A stretch of DNA of 64,000 nucleotides from Thiomicrorhabdus sp. Milos-T2 (GCF_000702325.1 NZ_KL370891.1:704917-768916); one strand, 5' to 3'; counted from the first letter of the stretch, positions 45,362 through 53,910 are shown. Numbers and translations are program-made. The notes: generated by a model not told the origin, from the letters alone.

Positions 45362-46774
45362 ATGCGAAAAGTAAAATATGTAATTTTAGGTGCAGGTACT
45401 TCAGGTTTAACAGCATTAGGGATGATCCGTAAGCAAACTGATGACTTTGTGATAATTAATGGCGGGCCTCTTGGTACAACCTGTGCAAGAGTGGGGTGTA
45501 TGCCCTCAAAAGCGATGATTCAATCGGCTAATACTTTTTATAATCGTTCTAAGCTAAATGAGTTTGGTATATCTGGTGGTGAAAGTTTAGAGGTCAATAC
45601 TGAACAGGTTTTGCAAAGAGTTAGACGTTTACGTGATCGTTTTACTAAAGGCGTTCAAGCAGGTTCAACGGATGGTTTGTCTGAAGAGAACTTTATTGAT
45701 GGTTATGCGAAATTTATTGGTCTAAACCTCTTGGAGGTAAATGGTCAACAGATTCAAGCAGAAAGAATTATTATTGCGACGGGTTCTCGTCCAGTTGTTC
45801 CTGGTCCATGGCAAGTTTTAGGCGATAAATTACTGACCAGTGATGAAATTTTTGAGTTAGAAACATTGCCTAAGCGTATCGCTATTGTTGGCCTGGGAAT
45901 TATTGGTTTAGAGTTAGGGCAAGCGTTGTCTAGATTAGGTGTTGAAGTTGTTGGTATTGAAATGCAACATACCGTTGGTGGCTTAGCTTCCCCTAAGGCA
46001 ATTGATAAAGCAATTGAGTTGTTTTCAAAAGAATTTGCAATACATTTAGGTGCTGCGGCCCAGTTAGAAACTACAGAGTCAGGTGTGTTGGTTAAATTTG
46101 GTGATAAATCATTTGAGGTTGATGCTGTTTTAGCTTCCTTAGGTCGACGTCCAAATATTGATTTACTAGATATTGAAAAAACCGGTGTAACGCTTAATCA
46201 AAGAGGAATGCCTAACTTTGATATTAATACGATGCAGATTGATGATACCACTATGTTTATTGCTGGAGATGTCAATGCATATCGTCCCATTTTGCATGAG
46301 GCAAGTCATGAAGGCAAAATAGCGACTCTTAATGCGATGAATTATCCAGAAATTAAGTCATTTGCTAGAAAAACCTCTTTAGGCGTGGCTTTTACAGACC
46401 CTGATATTGGATTTTTTGGTGCTAATTACCGAGATTTGGATTTAGATGAAGTTGTGGTTACAGACTTTAATTTAGAAAAAAATAATGGTCGGGCCATTGT
46501 TATGGCAGAAGATCACGGTGTAATTTGTTTGTTTGGAGATAAGGCCTCTCGCAAATTAATTGGTGGAGAAATCGTGATGCCACACGCTGAGCATATTACT
46601 CATTTATTAGGGTGGGCGGTGGAACAGCAAATGACAGTGTTAGATATTATTAAAATGCCTTTCTATCATCCTGTCTTAGAAGAGGCCGTAAAAGCTGCTC
46701 TTTATCAATTATATTCTCAGTTGTATTCTAAAGAGGAGAGAGGAATTGAGGCGGAATTAACACTATTAAAATAA
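45362..46774 (+). CDS. dihydrolipoyl dehydrogenase-like flavoprotein disulfide reductase
   Basis: 470 residues of the class I pyridine nucleotide-disulfide oxidoreductase family. FAD-binding GAGTSG (10-15), redox-active disulfide CARVGC (about 41-46), NAD(P)-binding GLGIIGLELG (about 178-187), second FAD motif MFIAGDVN (about 300), and the C-terminal His-Glu pair in FYHPVLEEAV (about 445). No E1/E2 genes of a 2-oxoacid dehydrogenase complex lie nearby, so it may work on lipoyl proteins of another system or another disulfide. I leave it without a symbol. GGGAGAG ribosome binding site upstream. Confidence 0.88.
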   Translation: MRKVKYVILGAGTSGLTALGMIRKQTDDFVIINGGPLGTTCARVGCMPSKAMIQSANTFYNRSKLNEFGISGGESLEVNTEQVLQRVRRLRDRFTKGVQAGSTDGLSEENFIDGYAKFIGLNLLEVNGQQIQAERIIIATGSRPVVPGPWQVLGDKLLTSDEIFELETLPKRIAIVGLGIIGLELGQALSRLGVEVVGIEMQHTVGGLASPKAIDKAIELFSKEFAIHLGAAAQLETTESGVLVKFGDKSFEVDAVLASLGRRPNIDLLDIEKTGVTLNQRGMPNFDINTMQIDDTTMFIAGDVNAYRPILHEASHEGKIATLNAMNYPEIKSFARKTSLGVAFTDPDIGFFGANYRDLDLDEVVVTDFNLEKNNGRAIVMAEDHGVICLFGDKASRKLIGGEIVMPHAEHITHLLGWAVEQQMTVLDIIKMPFYHPVLEEAVKAALYQLYSQLYSKEERGIEAELTLLK

Positions 46775-46885
46775 TTCGCTAACTATTTGTTATAATGGCG
46801 CCAATTTTTTTAAACCTAACGTTCTGAAAATTCTCACTGAGTGGAGTTTTAATAAGTGTTAATAGAAGAGCGTTATTAAATTTAG

Positions 46886-49219
46886 ATGGTATTCGTGAGT
46901 AAAGAAAATACATCGGGTCAACAGGATCCACATGCACAGCGTGAAGCTGAAAAGTATGAAAACCCAATTCCAAGTCGTGAGTTTATCTTAGAAGCTTTAG
47001 AAGAGTCACAAAAGCCTTTAAGACTATATCAAATCGCTAAAGCTGTTGATGTTGATGAAGATGATGAAGAGCGTTTTGAAGCTTTATCGCGTCGAGTTAA
47101 GGCAATGGTTCGCGATGGTCAGCTGATTCGTAATCGTCGTGGCGCATTTGGTATTATTAAGAAGATGGATCTAATTAAAGGTCGTGTGCTTGGTCATCCA
47201 GATGGATATGGTTTTTTAGTTCCAGATGAAGGTGGTAAAGACCTTTTTCTTTCTGAGAAAGAAATGCATAAAGTTCTTCATGGCGATACTGTGATTGCAT
47301 CGGTTATTGGTGAAGATCGACGTGGTCGTCAAGAAGGCGCTATTGTTGAAATTACAAGCCATAACACAACTCAAGTTTTAGGACGTCTAAATCATGAAGA
47401 TGGGCTTTCATGGGTAAGACCAAACAATAATCGTCTAACTCAAGATGTGTTTATCCCTAATGATGGCTTGTTAGAAGCGCAAGAAGAGCAAGTTGTTTTG
47501 GTGGAAATACTTCATCAGCCCTCGGCTCGTTCTGGACCTATTGGTAAAATTATTGAAGTCGTTGGTGATTATATGGCGGCTGGAATGGAAATTGATTCGG
47601 CTATTCATGCGTACGGTATTCCAAATGAATGGTCTGCTGAACTTGAAGCAGAGTTGTCGTCAATTCCTGATGAAGTCACCGAAGCTGATTTAGAAGGTCG
47701 TAAAGATTTACGTGGTCTTCAATTGGTAACGATTGATGGCGCGGACACCAAAGATTTTGATGATGCGGTTTTTGCTAAGCGCCGAAAAAATGGTTGGCGT
47801 CTAGTGGTTGCGATTGCGGATGTTTCACATTATGTAAAACCTAATACGGAATTAGATAAAGAAGCATATAAGCGAGGAAATTCAGTTTACTTCCCACAAC
47901 GTGTTGTGCCTATGTTGCCATCAAAGTTATCTGATGGGCTTTGTTCATTAAATCCTAAGGTTGATCGTCTATGTATGGTTGCTGATTTAGCCTTAACTGA
48001 AGATGGTAAGCTTGAGAGAAGTCAATTTTATCAAGCGGTCATGAACTCAAAAGCACGTTTAACGTACACTCAAGTTAACGATATACTTACTGATGAAAGC
48101 AGTGAATACCGTGAAGAGTTTGCTGAGCAAGTTCCTTTGTTACATGATTTACATGATCTTTATAAAGTGCTAAAAGTTGCTCGTGCTGAACGCGGTGCTT
48201 TAGAGTTTGAAACGACAGAAACTCGTATGGTTTTTGATGAAAATCGTAAAATTCAAGAAATTGTGCCTGTTGTTCGCAATGACGCTCACAAGTTAATTGA
48301 AGAGTGCATGTTAATGGCTAACGTCGCTACTGCTCGTTATTTAAAATGGCATAAAATGCCAATGCTGTACCGAGTGCATGAAAAGCCAATGGAAGAGCGT
48401 CTTAAGAATTTAAGAACTTTCTTAGGAGACTTTGGTCTTACGCTAGAAGGTGGTGATGAGCCAACAGCTCATGATTATGCTGATGTCGCGGCAAAGGTTG
48501 AAGGAGAATCTCACGAACACTTAGTTCAAACAGTCTTGTTGCGTAGTATGAATCAGGCTGTTTACCAACCTGAGAATAAGGGGCATTTTGGTCTAAACTA
48601 TGAGCACTATGCTCACTTTACTTCTCCAATTCGTCGTTATCCTGATCTTCTTATTCATCGTGCAATCCGTCATGTATGGAGCAAAAAAGGCGTAGAAGCA
48701 TTTGATTACAATGACAATCAAATGGTTGATCTAGGTCAGCACTGTTCTGATACAGAACGAAGAGCAGATGAAGCGACTCGTGATGCGGTAACCTTCTTGA
48801 AATGCGAATTTTTATCGCACCGAATTGGTGGCGAGTATGAAGCCGTTGTTTCTGCAGCGACTAACTTTGGCCTATTTGTAGAGTTACAACCGCTCTTTGT
48901 TGAGGGGTTGGTTCATATTACAGAGTTAGGTGAAGATTATTTCCACTATGATAACGCACGACATTGTTTAAAAGGTGAACGTACCGGTAAAGTGTATCGT
49001 TTAGGTGATCGCATTAGGGTTCAAGTTGCTCAGGTTAATTTAGATGACCGTAAAGTAGATTTGCGTTTTCTTGAAAGTTTAACTGAACATGAAGAGACAG
49101 ATACGCCTCAGACAGATGAAGTTGCTGATACTGAAACGAATGAAGGTAAAAAGCCGGCTCGCAAAAAACGTTATAACCGTAAAAAGAAACGTTCTAGTTC
49201 TAAGTCAAAAGCAGACTAA
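46886..49219 (+). CDS. rnr: ribonuclease R
   Basis: 777 residues. An N-terminal winged helix (about 30-95, PSREFILEALEESQKPLRL), cold-shock domains, the RNB catalytic domain (about 275-600) with DTKDFDDAVFA holding the metal-binding aspartates and HYAHFTSPIRRYPDLLIHR, an S1 domain (about 660-740) and a basic Lys/Arg tail (ARKKRYNRKKKRSS). It degrades structured RNA 3' to 5'. A GTG at 46895 is another possible start. A TATAAT (46791-46796) upstream suggests its promoter. Probably co-transcribed with rlmB, 10 bp downstream. Confidence 0.96.
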   Translation: MVFVSKENTSGQQDPHAQREAEKYENPIPSREFILEALEESQKPLRLYQIAKAVDVDEDDEERFEALSRRVKAMVRDGQLIRNRRGAFGIIKKMDLIKGRVLGHPDGYGFLVPDEGGKDLFLSEKEMHKVLHGDTVIASVIGEDRRGRQEGAIVEITSHNTTQVLGRLNHEDGLSWVRPNNNRLTQDVFIPNDGLLEAQEEQVVLVEILHQPSARSGPIGKIIEVVGDYMAAGMEIDSAIHAYGIPNEWSAELEAELSSIPDEVTEADLEGRKDLRGLQLVTIDGADTKDFDDAVFAKRRKNGWRLVVAIADVSHYVKPNTELDKEAYKRGNSVYFPQRVVPMLPSKLSDGLCSLNPKVDRLCMVADLALTEDGKLERSQFYQAVMNSKARLTYTQVNDILTDESSEYREEFAEQVPLLHDLHDLYKVLKVARAERGALEFETTETRMVFDENRKIQEIVPVVRNDAHKLIEECMLMANVATARYLKWHKMPMLYRVHEKPMEERLKNLRTFLGDFGLTLEGGDEPTAHDYADVAAKVEGESHEHLVQTVLLRSMNQAVYQPENKGHFGLNYEHYAHFTSPIRRYPDLLIHRAIRHVWSKKGVEAFDYNDNQMVDLGQHCSDTERRADEATRDAVTFLKCEFLSHRIGGEYEAVVSAATNFGLFVELQPLFVEGLVHITELGEDYFHYDNARHCLKGERTGKVYRLGDRIRVQVAQVNLDDRKVDLRFLESLTEHEETDTPQTDEVADTETNEGKKPARKKRYNRKKKRSSSKSKAD

Positions 49220-49229
49220 GGATTAACGG

Positions 49230-49985
49230 ATGAAGCAAGAAGTTATTTATGGTTTACATGCGGTTGAAAAGTTTATTAAACAATCACCGCAGTCGGTTTA
49301 TACCATTAGTTTTTTGAAAGGACGTTTAAGTAATCGTCAACAAGCATTACATGACCAAGCTAAGTATCTTGGGTTAAATCTAGAGTTAGTGAGTAAATCT
49401 GCCTTCAATAAGGTAGATGGAAATCACCAGGGAGTGATGGCTACCGTCGCTAAGCAAGCTGATTTAACGGAGTCTGATTTAAAGGCTTTAGTTGAAGAAA
49501 CCTCTAACCCCTTGTTTGTCTTTTTAGATGAAGTTCAAGACCCTCACAATTTAGGCGCTATTTTAAGAACAGCAGACGCTGTTGGTGTCCATGCTGTAAT
49601 TATTCCTAAACATAACTCAGTTGGAATGAATGCAACCGTTCGAAAGGTGGCATCTGGTGCTGCAGACAACGTTAAGCTTATTGTAGTATCGAATTTAGTG
49701 CGAACACTTAAAGAGATGCAGCAAGCAGGTATGTGGATGATTGGTTTGGCTGGTGAAACAGACCAAACTATCTATGATCATGACTTGACTGGATCTATTG
49801 GCATTGTAATGGGAACAGAGGGGAGTGGTTTAAGACGCTTAACTCGTGAGGCTTGTGATCATTTGGCAGCTATTCCAATGGTTGGCGTGGTTGAAAGTTT
49901 AAATGTTTCAGTTGCCACTGGTGTGACGGTATATGAAGCTTTTAGACAGAGAGCTATTAAAGCTAAAAGTAAAGCTAAAAGTTAA
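49230..49985 (+). CDS. rlmB: 23S rRNA (guanosine-2'-O-)-methyltransferase RlmB
   Basis: 251 residues of the SPOUT/TrmH family. A small N-terminal substrate-binding domain (EVIYGLHAVEKFI) is followed by SpoU motifs: LDEVQDPHNLGAILRTADAVGVHAVIIP (motif 1), GIVMGTEGSGLRR (motif 2) and PMVGVVESLNVSVATGVTVYEAFRQR (motif 3). It methylates G2251 of 23S rRNA. Placement directly after rnr is conserved in gammaproteobacteria. Confidence 0.96.
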   Translation: MKQEVIYGLHAVEKFIKQSPQSVYTISFLKGRLSNRQQALHDQAKYLGLNLELVSKSAFNKVDGNHQGVMATVAKQADLTESDLKALVEETSNPLFVFLDEVQDPHNLGAILRTADAVGVHAVIIPKHNSVGMNATVRKVASGAADNVKLIVVSNLVRTLKEMQQAGMWMIGLAGETDQTIYDHDLTGSIGIVMGTEGSGLRRLTREACDHLAAIPMVGVVESLNVSVATGVTVYEAFRQRAIKAKSKAKS

Positions 49986-50071
49986 ATTTTGTCTTCTACA
50001 AATAGACATTTATTAAAAAAAGCTAAAACAAGCTACAACAAGCTAAAACATAGAATAATTTAAACCATAAA

Positions 50072-50331
50072 GAGACCTTTGCACGAGATAGGTGCGAAAG
50101 AAAAATAGGCGTAAGTACCCCTTGAGGGTAAAAAAATTGCCTGATTCTCGACTTACCCCTTCGGGCGTCGAGTTCTTCGTTTGCAGCGGAAAACGCAGGG
50201 AATAGCTAGCTATTCGCAAGTTGTCGCCCAACGGAAGTGCCCTTGGGGTGCAACAAAAATCAGGTGAATTTTTACCCTCAAGGGGCACCTAGAACCATTT
50301 TTACTCGTGCATACTCTCGTGCAAAGGTCTC
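50072..50331 (-). mobile_element. MITE-like inverted repeat, copy 7 (longest form, 260 bp)
   Basis: Inverted relative to copy 1. Perfect 5-bp target duplication ATAAA (50067-50071 and 50332-50336). Contains both extra inverted blocks (CCCCTTGAGGGTAAAAAA / TTTTTACCCTCAAGGGGCAC) and a TCGACTT/GGGCGTCGAG hairpin. An 81-codon open frame on the minus strand is repeat-borne and not a gene. Confidence 0.92.
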
Positions 50332-50337
50332 ATAAAT

Positions 50338-50385
50338 AAGCATTTATAGAATTACCAGGCCTGGTTGTTTTATAAATGCTTTTTT
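50338..50385 (+). terminator. terminator with the 12-bp palindrome in its loop
   Basis: Stem AAGCATTTATA (50338-50348) and TATAAATGCTT (50371-50381) followed by T run to 50385; the loop contains ACCAGGCCTGGT (50354-50365), which can extend the fold. It may terminate rlmB transcripts that pass the repeat. Confidence 0.7.
50354..50365. repeat. palindrome ACCAGGCCTGGT, copy 11
   Basis: In the loop of the hairpin at 50338-50385. Confidence 0.95.
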
Positions 50386-50442
50386 ATTTGCACATCGGTC
50401 TCATTAAGTCATCCAATAGGTCATCTATTAAGTCATCTTGAA

Positions 50443-51636
50443 TTAAATTGTGTATATGTCACCATTATCATCAATTTTGATTGCAACACTTTTTAATGAC
50501 TCATCCCAACATGGGCCATCAATGCATAAGCCATCTTCAATATTGAAGAAGGCATCGTGCACAGAGCATTTCATTGTTTTTTCAAATGGATTTACATCAA
50601 TCTTATAAGCTTCGTTTAGGGGTACGTCTTGATGTGGGCAATTATTTATATAGCAACGTACACTGTCTTCGTATTTAATTAGCACTAAAGAGTCACCGTT
50701 TTCACTCGTGGTGACAAGTGTTTTCGCATTGCTTAACTGTTTGATGTTAGCTAAGGGTTTTTTAGTCTCTTGTTCTGCGATAATATTGTCTAACCCTGGT
50801 TGAAGGCATTTTTTAGCGGCCAGTTTACTTGCAAAAATAACAGAATCTTTTAAGCTTTTCTGCCCAATTAGAGAATGAATTAATGCGGCATTAAAGGTGT
50901 CTCCTGCTCCAAGAGTATCAATAACCGGGCTTACTTGCTCTGCTTCAATATGTTCTATATTTTGATTGATTGCTTTATACCAAACCCCTTTTGTTCCCCA
51001 AGTACAAACCATGTTTACGTTATCTAACGTAAGACTTTCTAGTAATTCTTGACCGTTGTTGAAGCCTTTTGCTTTAGCGTAATGATGCGAAAAAATGAGC
51101 AGGTTAACACTGGAAAACAAAGCCTCTATTCCATCCCTGGATTTTTCAACTTCTAGGGAGATAGGCTGGTGTGTTAGGAATGTTTTAGCAATATTTATCA
51201 TGCCAGGTAATTGAGTTGTGTTGCGACCTTCAAAGTGTAACCAGTCATATTCTTCAATTTCAATTTTTGCAAAGAAATCAAAGCTTAGTTCTGGTAAATC
51301 ACGATAATGAACAATCGTCCGATGCCCATTTTGAGCATTGAGAGTCACAAAGGAGGTGGGGGTTCTACCTTTAATGAATTTTTGGGTATGTTCTGTAGAA
51401 ATATTTCTTTGATTAAGGCCTGCTATGAGTTGTTTTGATTCGTTGTCCGCAGCGACTGTGGTGCAAATTTCGGTTTGATGTCCTAGTTGATTAAGCACAT
51501 ATAAGGTGTTATTGATATTTCCGCCTGTCTCTACGTCTTTGTTTTGAGCACGTAACTCTTCATCTTCTTGTGGATGATGGTCTACAGTTAAGATAATATC
51601 AAGGACTGCATTTCCTATACCTAAAATTTTAGACAT
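50443..51636 (-). CDS. PfkB-family sugar kinase fused to a Rieske [2Fe-2S] domain
   Basis: 397 residues. Residues 1-290 are a ribokinase/PfkB kinase: ETGGNINNTLYVLNQLG with the substrate-binding glycines and DTLGAGDTFNAAL (241-253) with the catalytic Asp and anion hole. The order of motifs resembles ketohexokinase. Residues about 300-397 are a Rieske domain: C333-x-H335 in NNCPHQDVPL and C357-x2-H360 in KCSVHDAFF, the four cluster ligands. The spacing of 21 residues between the two motifs is somewhat long. I know no characterised protein with this combination; sugar phosphorylation controlled by redox state or electron transfer is conceivable. It is divergent from fnr across 562 bp. Confidence 0.88.
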   Translation of the reverse strand: MSKILGIGNAVLDIILTVDHHPQEDEELRAQNKDVETGGNINNTLYVLNQLGHQTEICTTVAADNESKQLIAGLNQRNISTEHTQKFIKGRTPTSFVTLNAQNGHRTIVHYRDLPELSFDFFAKIEIEEYDWLHFEGRNTTQLPGMINIAKTFLTHQPISLEVEKSRDGIEALFSSVNLLIFSHHYAKAKGFNNGQELLESLTLDNVNMVCTWGTKGVWYKAINQNIEHIEAEQVSPVIDTLGAGDTFNAALIHSLIGQKSLKDSVIFASKLAAKKCLQPGLDNIIAEQETKKPLANIKQLSNAKTLVTTSENGDSLVLIKYEDSVRCYINNCPHQDVPLNEAYKIDVNPFEKTMKCSVHDAFFNIEDGLCIDGPCWDESLKSVAIKIDDNGDIYTI

Positions 51637-52198
51637 CTAATATTTACCGATAATTTTTATTATAAGGCTGGTTGAGCTGATTGGTTAAGCAGCACGTTTT
51701 TCTTAGCTTGAATTTTAACATAGCTCTAAAAACCTTGCTTTATCATGTGTTTTCAAAATAAAAGTGAATAAAGTAAAAAAAAGCTTGACATGAAAATAGA
51801 GCGACTTAAATTTTAATAGTTATATTTTGGTTTATTTTTGTTTTATAAGTAATTGATATTTAATGTTTAAGTGTGTTTTTATTGAAGTTGTAATAAGTGC
51901 GGCTTTTCTAAGAATTCTTTTCCACAAAACCTGTGGATAACTTTGTGTGTAAAGTTAATAAAGGTGCCTTAAGTTCTTTATATTAGCTATAAAATATTAA
52001 ACTGCTTAAAAAATAAGCAGTAAGGTTTTGTTGTGAATTATAGAGAATTACAGACTCTATTTTATGGAGTCATTAACAGAATATCGGTAAATGATTTTGA
52101 GATATAGATGACAAACAAAATAAAAGATATACAATTATTGATTCAAAATAATAAATTGAGCGATTAGTTATTCGCCGTAAATATTCATTAGGCTATGT
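51637..52198. other. long AT-rich intergenic region between kinase-Rieske gene and fnr
   Basis: 562 bp with no gene. It carries two inverted DnaA boxes (51918-51940) and long AT-rich runs. Both divergent genes must have their promoters here. Confidence 0.6.
51918..51940. promoter_or_regulatory. pair of inverted DnaA boxes
   Basis: TTTTCCACA (51918-51926) and TGTGGATAA (51932-51940), the second a perfect TTATCCACA on the other strand, five bases apart. Both fit TTWTNCACA. A TTTGTGTGTAAA follows at 51942-51953. With only two good boxes and no dnaA, dnaN or gidA nearby, this is unlikely to be oriC; it could be a DnaA-binding control site. Confidence 0.55.
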
Positions 52199-52942
52199 AT
52201 GAGTGAAATTAAATCTGCATTTAACGCAAGTTGTTTAAATTGTGGTTTGCAAAAAATATGTTTTCCAACGGGATTACTAAAAAGTGATATTGATCGTCTT
52301 GATGATATTGTTGACAGAAAATCCCCACTTAAAAAAAACCAGCATCTTTATGAAACTGGTCAGCAGTTTTCATCTATTTATGCTATCCGAGCAGGTGTCA
52401 TAAAATTATATTCATATTCAGATCATGGTGAAGAAATTGTTCATGGATTTTACTTACCTGGAGATGTAGTTGGATTTGATGGTTTAGTTGATAAACAGTA
52501 TTTATATAATGCGATTGCTTTAGATACCACGAGTATTTGTAATTTACCGTTTGACGAATTAAGTGAGCTTTCATTAAAAATACCTAATCTTAATCAGCAG
52601 CTTTTAACAGTAATGAGCAAAAAAATGCAAGAAGGAAGAATGCATTCTGAGCTCTTAGTAAAACGTAATGCAGATCAAAGAGTCGCTCAGTTTGTTTGGA
52701 ATATGGCTAATCGTTATAAAAACCGTGGATATGGGTATGACGAATTTCGTCTAAGTATTTTGCATAGAGATGTTGCACTTTATTTAGGTTTAACGCCTGA
52801 AACAGTCTCCCGAATTTTGGCTAAATTTAATGCAGAAAAAATTGTGAGCTGGAAGAAAAAAGAAGTCATTATTTATAATGAAAAGAAATTGAAAAATATT
52901 GCGGGCATAAATGATTGTGATATTTGTAAAGAAGTGGGTTAA
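52199..52942 (+). CDS. fnr: FNR-type oxygen-sensing transcription regulator
   Basis: 247 residues. Cluster ligands C12, C15 and C21 (CLNCGLQKIC) plus C114 (TSICNLP) match E. coli FNR C20/C23/C29/C122. cAMP-like beta-roll domain (about 25-140), dimer helix, then helix-turn-helix RDVALYLGLTPETVSRILAKF with E-x-x-S-R as in FNR recognition, so TTGAT-N4-ATCAA sites are expected. As [4Fe-4S] dimer it activates anaerobic genes. A perfect site lies directly beyond its own stop (52943-52956). Confidence 0.95.
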   Translation: MSEIKSAFNASCLNCGLQKICFPTGLLKSDIDRLDDIVDRKSPLKKNQHLYETGQQFSSIYAIRAGVIKLYSYSDHGEEIVHGFYLPGDVVGFDGLVDKQYLYNAIALDTTSICNLPFDELSELSLKIPNLNQQLLTVMSKKMQEGRMHSELLVKRNADQRVAQFVWNMANRYKNRGYGYDEFRLSILHRDVALYLGLTPETVSRILAKFNAEKIVSWKKKEVIIYNEKKLKNIAGINDCDICKEVG

Positions 52943-52984
52943 TTGATTTCAATCAATATCTAAAATTATTGACTATGTTGTAAT
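52943..52984 (+). promoter_or_regulatory. FNR box and class II promoter
   Basis: TTGATTTCAATCAA (52943-52956) is a perfect TTGAT-N4-ATCAA site. If it is centred at -41.5, the -10 hexamer should lie at 52979-52984, where TGTAAT is found (five of six bases of TATAAT), with transcription starting near 52991. Confidence 0.65.
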
Positions 52985-52990
52985 CAATTT

Positions 52991-53064
52991 ATGGAAACGT
53001 TTGTAATTGGATTTACGCTTTCATAATGTAGCCCGTTTCCCCGGCGTTTAGCCGGGGTCTTTTT
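52991..53064 (+). ncRNA. predicted FNR-activated small RNA
   Basis: About 74 nt from the start predicted by the FNR promoter to the terminator T run. A perfect 7-bp stem GGAAACG (52993-52999) / CGTTTCC (53034-53040) would enclose an unpaired part, and the terminator hairpin CCCCGGC / GCCGGGG (53039-53057) follows, sharing two bases with the first stem. No open reading frame with a ribosome binding site is seen. It resembles FnrS of enterobacteria in concept (FNR-driven, intergenic, terminator-ended), not in sequence. Confidence 0.45.
53039..53064 (+). terminator. rho-independent terminator
   Basis: CCCCGGC (53039-53045), loop GTTTA, GCCGGGG (53051-53057), then TCTTTTT. Ends the predicted small RNA and could also end fnr read-through. 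Confidence 0.9.
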
Positions 53065-53240
53065 CAACTCGTTCTTGAGTTGCTTGTCTAAGTTTTCATA
53101 ATGACAAAGTATCATTTTTAAATTTAAATATTTTCTTCAATCCCTAAAAAAATCTCAAATTCTTCATTTTATCTCTAGCGTTTTTAATATAATTAGGTGT
53201 ATTATTAAGTATAAGTTTTTTTAATTTAGGGAATAAAGCC

Positions 53241-53777
53241 ATGTCTTTTAGAAGCATCTCACAATTATTTTTAGTTGGTTTTTTAGGTTTTGCATTAGTG
53301 GGTTGTAGTTCTACACCCAAAATGGATGATGACAACAGTAAAGAAATGGCATCAAGTCAAGTTGATGCAGATATTGCAGCAGCAAAACTTGCCGCAGCTG
53401 AAAAAGCAGCCGCTGATTTAGCTGCAAAAAAATCTGAGCTTAAAGCCATGATTGATGGTAAAGCCGTTCATTTTGATTTTGATATGTCAGATATCCGACC
53501 TAGTGATTATGCGTTAATTAAAGCTCATGCAGATTATATGGCGCTTGAATCAGGTTCTTCTATTACGGTAAGTGGTTATGGTGATGAGCGTGGAACACGT
53601 GAATATAACTTAGCGCTTGGTGAACGTCGTGCTAATGCGGTTAAAAATGCTTTGGTTGCTGAAGGTGTAAGCCCAAGTCGTATTTCAGTTATTAGCTTTG
53701 GTGAAGACAATCCGGTTGCTGAAGGACATAATGAAAATGCGTGGGCTAAAAACCGTCGTGCAGAATTCAAATACTAA
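53241..53777 (+). CDS. Pal-like OmpA-domain lipoprotein
   Basis: 178 residues. Signal peptide with lipobox LVGC (C22), an Ala/Lys-rich helical linker (about 40-70), and an OmpA-like peptidoglycan-binding domain (about 75-178) with VHFDFDMSDIRPSD, ITVSGYGDERGTREYNLALGERRANAVKNAL and WAKNRRAEFKY. This is the pattern of Pal, which ties the outer membrane to the wall, but the tol-pal genes are not adjacent, so it may be a second paralogue. Terminator follows. Confidence 0.88.
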   Translation: MSFRSISQLFLVGFLGFALVGCSSTPKMDDDNSKEMASSQVDADIAAAKLAAAEKAAADLAAKKSELKAMIDGKAVHFDFDMSDIRPSDYALIKAHADYMALESGSSITVSGYGDERGTREYNLALGERRANAVKNALVAEGVSPSRISVISFGEDNPVAEGHNENAWAKNRRAEFKY

Positions 53778-53804
53778 TTTTTAATTAAATTAGGCCGTTA
53801 CCAA

Positions 53805-53836
53805 AAGCCTTTCTGTTTAAGCAGGAAGGCTTTTTT
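53805..53836 (+). terminator. rho-independent terminator of the Pal-like gene
   Basis: AAGCCTTTCTG (53805-53815) pairs with CAGGAAGGCTT (53822-53832), one wobble pair, then T run. Confidence 0.9.
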
Positions 53837-53910
53837 GTTTTTAAAACTATCTGTTTTAATGTTTTGGTATAAGAACTGTTAATTTGAATATTAGCAACTA
53901 TTACCAATAG

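Larger units (their letters stand above)
49986..50442. other. intergenic region after rlmB, mostly repeats
   Basis: 457 bp taken up by the longest MITE-like repeat (50072-50331), the palindrome-bearing hairpin terminator (50338-50385) and short direct repeats AGCTAAAACAAGCTACAACA at 50021-50046. No gene is present. Confidence 0.65.

Noticed and set aside
10540-50288. Similar 60-81 residue proteins at 10540-10746, 20391-20573 and 50043-50288
   Set aside because: All lie within long copies of the MITE-like element. Their likeness comes from the repeat; they have no ribosome binding sites and appear on either strand.
51841-52100. Replication origin
   Set aside because: Only two good DnaA boxes, no 13-mer array that I can define, and none of the usual neighbours (dnaA, dnaN, gidA, parAB).
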